DNA of 64,000 bases from PALSA-1353 sp036267155 (lineage in GTDB: Bacteria > Planctomycetota > Phycisphaerae > Tepidisphaerales > Tepidisphaeraceae), in assembly GCA_036267155.1 (NCBI GenBank), contig DATAWP010000054.1, positions 124,001 through 188,000 on the forward strand. Reading direction: 5' to 3'. Position 1 is the stretch's first letter; every line of letters starts with the position of its first letter. Made by a program: the position numbers and the translations under genes. This document shows positions 58,794 to 64,000 of the stretch, piece after piece. The notes beneath the pieces are model-generated. The model saw nothing but the letters and a program-made list of their open reading frames with translations. It did not search any database and had not been told where the DNA came from.

Positions 58794-58874
58794 GCATTCC
58801 TTTCCAAATTGAAGCAGACGGTAATCTATGCCATTCACATCAAAAGAAAAAGCGACACGGCCGCGCCGCTCGTT

Positions 58875-59525
58875 TCATTCGTTCAACTGCATTTGAGCAA
58901 CAAGTTCCCGGTAAAGGCGGATCATTGCTTCTTGCAGCTCAACCTCGATCCGTTTCGCGGCCTCGGTCTTCTCAAGGTCCGTCGGCACGGGAATCGCTTC
59001 TCCAAAAATAAGCCCGTAACGAATGCGGCGATGCGGCAGCCAGGACACAATTTTGAGATAGGGGGCCGAATTGACGATCACGCACGGCACGATCGGCGCA
59101 CCCGACATGACGGCGAGGCGCCCCGTGCCGGGCCGAATTTGGCCTCCGTGGGTGACCGCATCCTTTTCGACCCGGATGTGCCCTTCGGGAAAAATGGCGA
59201 TGGCCCTTTGACGTTTCAGACGGTCGAGAATCGTCCGCACGCCCCGGGAATCCGGTTTGGATCGGTCAATCGGAAACGCATTCATCGATCCGAAGAACCA
59301 CGCGAGAAAATGATAATCAAACGCCTCCGTGATGCTGACGAAATCAAGATCACGGCGGCTGTGGCGGACAATCAGCGGGACGTCGTAGGTGCTCGTATGG
59401 TTTGCGGCGAGAATGAATGCGCCTTCCCGCGCCGTTCGCTCAACGTGAAGGACGGTGGGTCTGGAGGACCACCAAAAGATCCCGGACCCGACGCGCTTCA
59501 CCAGATGGTAGAAGAATTTGCTCAC
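58875..59525 (-). CDS. PlsC-type acyltransferase 1
   Basis: 216 residues. 1-acyl-glycerol-3-phosphate acyltransferase family with the HX4D motif intact (ANHTSTYDVPLI), the substrate block FPIDRSKPDSRGVR, and the FPEGHIR motif. Transfers an acyl group from ACP or CoA to lysophosphatidate or a similar lysolipid. It starts 3 bases after the upstream PlsC-type gene stops, so the two form an operon, divergent from the ACP-dehydratase fusion gene. Confidence 0.9.
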   Translation of the reverse strand: MSKFFYHLVKRVGSGIFWWSSRPTVLHVERTAREGAFILAANHTSTYDVPLIVRHSRRDLDFVSITEAFDYHFLAWFFGSMNAFPIDRSKPDSRGVRTILDRLKRQRAIAIFPEGHIRVEKDAVTHGGQIRPGTGRLAVMSGAPIVPCVIVNSAPYLKIVSWLPHRRIRYGLIFGEAIPVPTDLEKTEAAKRIEVELQEAMIRLYRELVAQMQLNE

Positions 59526-59528
59526 AGT

Positions 59529-60191
59529 CTAAGGCACATCGCGGTCATCGATTCCGCATGTGCGGCAAAGTTCTTTGTAGATCGCCTGAAATTCCGCGCC
59601 GAGATCGTCGGCCATGAGATGGCGCGCGACCCGGCGGCGCGGCTCGTCGAGCCTGGGATAAACCAACCGTCCGAAATTGATCCAAATACGGGCGCGGCGA
59701 AACGGCAGCCACGGACCCACGCAATTAAGCTTCTCCGTGCCCAACATGATCACCGGAAGCACCGGCAGCGCGGCGCGGTACGCAATCACGCAGACGCCTT
59801 TTTTGATGGGGCCGCCGCGCAGAATCGATTCACGCCCGCGCGCCACACCACCTTCGGGAAAGATGCCAACCACCCGTCCTGCCCGGCTACGTTCGATGGC
59901 CGTGCGGATGGCCCGAACCGGCACCCCCTGCCGATTGACCGGGAAAGCATCATACTCCCTGAGCATCGCGGCGAAGATGTGGTAGCGGTAAAACTCGATC
60001 CGCGCCATCCAGTCGATCCGGCGATCCACGAGCGTCGAAACGATGAACGGTTCGAGATGGCTGACGTGGCTGCACGCCAGGATAAAGCCGCCGGGCACGT
60101 GAAATCGCTCAGGATGCAGCACCACCGGCCTGACACATGTGAACCCGACAAAACGAAAACATATTTTGGATATGGTATAGAGCGTGGCCAT
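59529..60191 (-). CDS. PlsC-type acyltransferase 2 with HX4E
   Basis: 220 residues, same family as the neighbour but the HX4D motif reads ACSHVSHLEPFIV, with Glu in place of Asp. The other blocks are present (FPVNRQGVPVRAIR; FPEGGVARG). HX4E occurs in some acyltransferases, so activity is plausible. First gene of the minus-strand pair, divergent from the ACP-dehydratase gene across 115 bases. May acylate with the unusual acyl chain made by the ketosynthase locus. Confidence 0.88.
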   Translation of the reverse strand: MATLYTISKICFRFVGFTCVRPVVLHPERFHVPGGFILACSHVSHLEPFIVSTLVDRRIDWMARIEFYRYHIFAAMLREYDAFPVNRQGVPVRAIRTAIERSRAGRVVGIFPEGGVARGRESILRGGPIKKGVCVIAYRAALPVLPVIMLGTEKLNCVGPWLPFRRARIWINFGRLVYPRLDEPRRRVARHLMADDLGAEFQAIYKELCRTCGIDDRDVP

Positions 60192-60306
60192 TGTAGATCG
60201 AGTGCGTCAGTGGCTGGCCTAGTTCTTCCAACAACAGACCCGCTCGCGGCCAGGCATTACTTGCAGACAGACCTTCAATCGATAGACTTACGCGCGGGGA
60301 ATGTAA

Positions 60307-61047
60307 ATGAATTCCACCTGTCCAGCAATGACGAATTCTTTGCTTGATCCCGACCTTCTCCAACAAATCAGGGACATCGTTCGCCGCGATCTGAAACTCC
60401 CCGCAGATGAACCGGTGCCCGAGGACATGCCATTTTTCGGCGGAAACGTCGATCTGGATTCGCTGGACATGCTGCTGCTTCTGACGAGCATCGAACGGCA
60501 GTTTGGCGTTCGGATTCCCAATGAGACCATCGGGAAGGAGGTTTTCCAGAACCTCGCTTCGCTGGCGAACTACATTCAGCGGCAGCGTGCAGCGGGCAAC
60601 GGTGCGCCCAAGACCGATTGGCTGGCAAAACTGCCGCACGGGCCGGAGTTCCGGTTCATTTCGCGAGTGGACGAGGTCCGGCCCGGTGAGATGGCTCGGG
60701 GCGTTTGGACGCTGAACGGCAAAGAGCCGTTCCTGGCCGGGCATTTTCCCGGTTCACCGGTGGTGCCGGGCGTGCTGATCGCCGAGGCGCTGGCGCAGAT
60801 ATCCGGAATCGCCGGCCCCGCCGATGGCGGCGCCGGCGGAAAGATCGCACATATTGACATTCGATTTGAACAGCCGGCCACGCCGCCGGTGGAGATCGCG
60901 CTGAGTTCTAAATTGGTTCGGGTGCTGGGATCCCTGCAGGTGTTCGAGGTGAGAGCCGAGGTGGGTCCGACCGTCTTGGCGCGAGGATCGATCACCCTGC
61001 ACCGCCCGCAACCCGGGCAATCAAAGTCGGAGACACCAACTCGGTGA
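60307..61047 (+). CDS. Acyl carrier protein-dehydratase fusion
   Basis: 246 residues on one chain. Residues 8-95: ACP with DLDSLDMLLLLTSIERQFGV (phosphopantetheine Ser in DSL). Residues 105-235: FabZ-like hot-dog dehydratase, GHFPGSPVVPGVLIAEALAQ with catalytic His and Glu, then IRFEQPATPPVEIALSSKLV. Such a fusion would process only its own acyl chain. The downstream acyltransferase starts on its stop codon (GTGA), and a ketosynthase fusion follows, giving a compact three-gene biosynthetic unit. Confidence 0.9.
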   Translation: MNSTCPAMTNSLLDPDLLQQIRDIVRRDLKLPADEPVPEDMPFFGGNVDLDSLDMLLLLTSIERQFGVRIPNETIGKEVFQNLASLANYIQRQRAAGNGAPKTDWLAKLPHGPEFRFISRVDEVRPGEMARGVWTLNGKEPFLAGHFPGSPVVPGVLIAEALAQISGIAGPADGGAGGKIAHIDIRFEQPATPPVEIALSSKLVRVLGSLQVFEVRAEVGPTVLARGSITLHRPQPGQSKSETPTR

Positions 61048-62015
61048 CGCGTGCCGTCGTGAATGCAACCCGTTCCGCGCCGGGATCCCCAGATCAGTCC
61101 AAGCCCATGGGCTGGGGTTCAACGAATTGGTTCTCGCGCCTGTGCATGCGGCGGCTTTTTTTTTGGGCCAGGCACGCGCCTTGGTTTCCGAGGCTTTTCA
61201 AAAGACCTTTCGTGTGGGCCACCGTGCGTTGCGTTGGACCGGTTCGCCGCGGTACATGGGCCAACGGCCGGCGCATTTTTGGGGCGGATGTCACCCCGGC
61301 GCAGCTCGCCGCTTTCGCCGGGAAAGTCACCGGCACGTACTACGATTTTGTAATCGATGTGGGCCGATGCGGCGCCATGTCGGCGCAGGACCTCGCCAAC
61401 CAGATCGAATCGGTTCACGGACGCGAGGAATACCTGGCCATGCGTCGGGACGGCGGCGGCGCGATTATTCTCACCGCGCACATGGGTTCGTTCGAAGTGG
61501 GTTTGGCATCATTGCGCGCGTATGAGCCGAATATTCATGTCGTCTTCAAACGGGATGCGACCAGCGAATTCGAAGTGATCCGTCAATCGCTCCGGGCAAC
61601 CCTGGGCGTACACGAGGCTCCGGTGGATGCCGGCTGGAACACCTGGGTCGGACTGCGCGATGCGCTGGCGAGCGATCATGTCGTCGTCATGCAGGGCGAC
61701 CGGGCCGTGCCGGGACAAAAGGCACAATCCGTGCCGATGTTCGGCGCTCATCTATCATTGCCGCTGGGACCGATCGTGCTGGCCCAGATCAGCGGCAGCC
61801 CGATCGTTCCGGTGTTCGTCGTGAGAACGGCGTCGGGCCGATGCCGGTTGTTCGTCGAATCCGCCATCCGCGTCGATCCGAACGCCAAGCTGATCGACGG
61901 CGTACACCCGCAATTGCTGCAGTGGGCAAAGGTGCTGGAAAAATACATCGCCGCGTATCCGGAACAATGGCTGATGCTTGAAGCCGCATTTGTCGAAGAC
62001 AATCCACCGACATGA
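61044..62015 (+). CDS. LpxL/HtrB-like lysophospholipid acyltransferase
   Basis: 323 residues, GTG start overlapping the previous stop. The lauroyl/myristoyl-transferase fold has HX4E intact (LTAHMGSFEVGLASL), with DRAVPGQKAQSVPMFGAHLS and PIVPVFVVRTASGRCRLFVE. The N-terminal 40 residues are basic with a hydrophobic stretch (RRLFFWARHAPWFPRLF). In lipid A synthesis this family moves acyl chains from ACP to a lipid acceptor; in polyketide-type lipid loci it is often the release step. Its stop overlaps the start of the KS-CLF fusion (ATGA). Confidence 0.88.
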   Translation: MTRAVVNATRSAPGSPDQSKPMGWGSTNWFSRLCMRRLFFWARHAPWFPRLFKRPFVWATVRCVGPVRRGTWANGRRIFGADVTPAQLAAFAGKVTGTYYDFVIDVGRCGAMSAQDLANQIESVHGREEYLAMRRDGGGAIILTAHMGSFEVGLASLRAYEPNIHVVFKRDATSEFEVIRQSLRATLGVHEAPVDAGWNTWVGLRDALASDHVVVMQGDRAVPGQKAQSVPMFGAHLSLPLGPIVLAQISGSPIVPVFVVRTASGRCRLFVESAIRVDPNAKLIDGVHPQLLQWAKVLEKYIAAYPEQWLMLEAAFVEDNPPT

Positions 62016-64000
62016 GCCAGAACCGCCAGAGGATCGTGATCAGCGGAGCCGGGCTGGTAACCGGCCTGGGGCTGTCGCGCGAGCAGACGTGGGAGTCGAT
62101 CCTGCGCGGTCAATGCGCGATGGGGCCGATGAGTGCCATCGAAACGCCGCTGCCGCCGGGGAAGGACGGCGGGCAGGCGCCCGATTTGCCGCACGATTTC
62201 GCTCCGGAGCTGCCGCGGGAAGCTCGATATCTGAAGTGGGCCATCACCCAGGCACTCGATGATGCGCGCGTTGAGCCGTCCGTTTCTCAAGGACGGCGAT
62301 GTGTCTGCCTCCTGGGCACAACCCTGCATGGGATGCGGGCCGCGGGACGATATTTGCGCAGCGGCGACTTGGCCGCGCTCGGCCAGTTCCTCGCGGGGAC
62401 GACGCTTCAATTGGCAATTGAAAAATCCCTCTTGAGGGGCTGGAGCGCGACGACGTGTTCGGCCTGTTCGTCCAGCCTCGGCAGCATTGCGCTGGGAGTG
62501 ACCCTGCTGCAGAACGGCCAGGCGGATTTGGTGATTGCCGGCGGATACGACCCGATCAGCGAATACGTGTGGGCGGGATTCAACAGCTTGCGATTGGTGG
62601 CCGACGGACCGCTCCGGCCGTTCGCGAAAAATCGCCAGGGGATGAAACTGGCGGAGGGATACGGCGTCGTGGTGCTGGAGCGCGCCGGCGACGCCGCACG
62701 GCGAAAGATTAATCCTCTCGCCACGATCCTCGGTTGGGGCGAATCGGCCGATGCGCACCACTTGACGCAACCTCATCCTGAAGGCGCAGGCGCCGTCCGA
62801 GCCATCAAGCAAGCCCTCGCCCTGGCAGGGCTGGGTCCGGAGGATATCGATCTCATCGCCGCGCATGCCACTGGAACGCCCGACAACGACGCCAGCGAAT
62901 TCGCGGCGTTGTCGCGCGTGTTCGAAAATCGGCTGCCGAAGATTCCGGTCGTCGCGTTCAAGAGTCATCTGGGCCACACCCTCGGCGGCGCGGGGACGGT
63001 GGAGTTGATCCTCTCGGCGATGGCGCTTCGCAATCAGATTGTTCCCGCGTGCGTGAATGTAACCGCCGAAGAGGTTGAGTTTGACGGTTTGCGTCTGGCG
63101 ACGGGACAGCCTCGCTCGGAAAAACTTCGCCATAGCCTCAATATTTCGCTGGGTTTCGGCGGCGCGAACACCTGCATGATCCTGGGACCAGCCCAACCGC
63201 CGCCAACTGCTGTGACCCCCCCGCAGCCGCGGGAGGTTTTGATAACCGGCATCGGCGTGGTGCTGCCCGGAATCATCGGAAATGACGCGCTCGTTGCGAG
63301 ACTGACGGCAAATGCTCCGCCGGCATGGAACGCAAATGCCGGTGGCGTGCCGGAAGCGGAATTGCTTGGCCTGCTGAGCGCCCGCCGCGTGCGGCGGATG
63401 AGCGATTACGTGAAGCTGACGCTTGCCGCCGCCACGCTGGCCTGCCGCGACGCTGGCATTGACGATGTCCCGGCTTTCGCCGCCGATTGCGCCGCCATCC
63501 TCGGCACGCTCCACGGCTCGGTCAATTACAGCACGGATTATTACCGGCAGATCGTGAAAGACGGGCTGATCGCAGCCAATCCGATGCTCTTCGCCGAGTC
63601 AGTCCCCAATGCCGGCGCGGCGCAGCTGAGCCTCATGCTGTCGCTGAAATCCGCTTGCCAATCGATCATCGGCACGCGCACGGCCGGGCTGGATGCGATA
63701 GCGCTGGCGGCGGCGAGAATCCGAAGCGGATCTTGGGAGCGCGCCATCGTCGGCGCGGGCGAGGAATTCTGCGAACTGGTGAACGAAGCCTATGGCCACT
63801 GCGGCGTCGGCGCGCCGGCGGGATGTGCGCCTTTTTCCGGCGAGACGGGTTTCGTCACCGGCGCGGGGGCGGTCATTTTCGTTTTGGAATCGCGTCCATC
63901 GATGGAGCAGCGCCGCGGCCGAGCCCGCGGCCGCATCGACGCGACGGCCGCCTGCTCGGGCGATCGGGCCGGGACGATCGAATCGCTCGGCTGGGTGCTG
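62012..64000 (+). CDS. Fused ketosynthase and chain-length-factor-like protein (partial, runs off the window)
   Basis: 663 codons visible, no stop before the end. Domain 1 (1-395): active KS with Cys152 in TCSACSSSLGSIALG, His in AAHATGTPDND, and His in FKSHLGHTLGGAGTVE. A Pro-rich linker (PAQPPPTAVTPPQPRE) follows. Domain 2 (about 412 on): a second KS fold starting VLITGIGVVLPGIIGN, whose nucleophile region reads CQSIIGTRTAGLDAIALA, with Arg556 about where Cys should be, so CLF-like. A natural KS-CLF fusion is unusual; these are normally separate subunits. The rest of domain 2, with the His positions, is outside the window. Confidence 0.88.
   Translation, partial: MSQNRQRIVISGAGLVTGLGLSREQTWESILRGQCAMGPMSAIETPLPPGKDGGQAPDLPHDFAPELPREARYLKWAITQALDDARVEPSVSQGRRCVCLLGTTLHGMRAAGRYLRSGDLAALGQFLAGTTLQLAIEKSLLRGWSATTCSACSSSLGSIALGVTLLQNGQADLVIAGGYDPISEYVWAGFNSLRLVADGPLRPFAKNRQGMKLAEGYGVVVLERAGDAARRKINPLATILGWGESADAHHLTQPHPEGAGAVRAIKQALALAGLGPEDIDLIAAHATGTPDNDASEFAALSRVFENRLPKIPVVAFKSHLGHTLGGAGTVELILSAMALRNQIVPACVNVTAEEVEFDGLRLATGQPRSEKLRHSLNISLGFGGANTCMILGPAQPPPTAVTPPQPREVLITGIGVVLPGIIGNDALVARLTANAPPAWNANAGGVPEAELLGLLSARRVRRMSDYVKLTLAAATLACRDAGIDDVPAFAADCAAILGTLHGSVNYSTDYYRQIVKDGLIAANPMLFAESVPNAGAAQLSLMLSLKSACQSIIGTRTAGLDAIALAAARIRSGSWERAIVGAGEEFCELVNEAYGHCGVGAPAGCAPFSGETGFVTGAGAVIFVLESRPSMEQRRGRARGRIDATAACSGDRAGTIESLGWVL

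Noticed and set aside
58389..60347. 652-codon plus-strand frame opposite the mutarotase and PlsC genes
   Set aside because: It spans three minus-strand genes with clear motifs; open only because of codon bias.
61748..63514. 588-codon minus-strand frame opposite the ketosynthase fusion
   Set aside because: The plus strand encodes intact KS catalytic motifs through the same region.

Overview
The window (64 kb, GC-rich, very few gaps) most resembles a Planctomycetota chromosome, probably class Phycisphaerae. The taxonomic call is inference. It rests on a PEP-CTERM sorting-signal remnant, LL-diaminopimelate aminotransferase (dapL), TPR/SPINDLY-type O-GlcNAc transferases, a phoH-pgpH-ybeY-corC block, a DUF481 outer-membrane protein, an orphan secretin/PilMNO-type operon and many ATGA or GTGA stop/start overlaps. 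No ribosomal RNA is present; one tRNA (Tyr, anticodon GTA) is.

Layout. 1-7.4 kb: partial glucose-dehydrogenase-like gene, trpD, galK, a TraB/GumN-like secreted protein, tmk-holB, mutY and small proteins. 7.4-12.4 kb: an accessory copper/metal block on the minus strand (Cys-rich secreted protein, TolC-like lipoprotein, multicopper oxidase, a 53-residue metal-binding protein, a DUF2231 membrane protein). It ends in an RND-efflux remnant fused head-to-head to a tyrosine-recombinase remnant that runs into tRNA-Tyr. 12.5-24.8 kb: DUF481 protein, two tandem O-GlcNAc-transferase-like genes, efp, a broken Flp-type pilin gene, an adenylate-kinase-like gene, a sigma-54 activator, a diguanylate cyclase and signalling/hypothetical genes. 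32.9-38.4 kb: secretin operon. 38.6-41.4 kb: SsuABC/TauABC-like importer. 41.5-57.8 kb: VWA protein, flavin reductase, phosphoesterase, PIN toxin pair, dapL, citramalate synthase, uppS, cdsA, phoH, pgpH, ybeY, corC and an SDR.

The most interesting part is two lipid/polyketide-like loci. Locus 1 (24.8-32.9 kb) starts with a translationally coupled pair: an Lgt-like integral membrane enzyme and a radical-SAM protein with the cysteine layout of the archaeal tetraether synthase (Tes/MJ0619) family. Then come a small membrane protein, a dehydratase, an acyl carrier protein, a dehydratase-like protein lacking its catalytic His, a ketosynthase-fold protein that has lost Cys-His-His (chain-length-factor-like) and, after an inserted MntA-HepT toxin-antitoxin module, an intact ketosynthase. 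Locus 2 (58.9-64 kb and beyond) repeats the same logic as fusions: ACP-dehydratase on one chain, an LpxL-like acyltransferase, and an intact ketosynthase fused to a degenerate ketosynthase, opposite two PlsC-type acyltransferases. Together they suggest dedicated synthesis and esterification of an unusual long-chain or polyene acyl group for the envelope, with possible tail-tail coupling by the radical-SAM enzyme. The product is unknown.

A second theme is small palindromic repeats between genes. Four copies of one family (CACAGAT/ATCAGAT core) lie at 5.4, 18.9, 42.7 and 57.8 kb. The first carries a clean 24-bp insertion that is translated as the C-terminus of MutY, and both flanking genes take their stop codons from the repeat.
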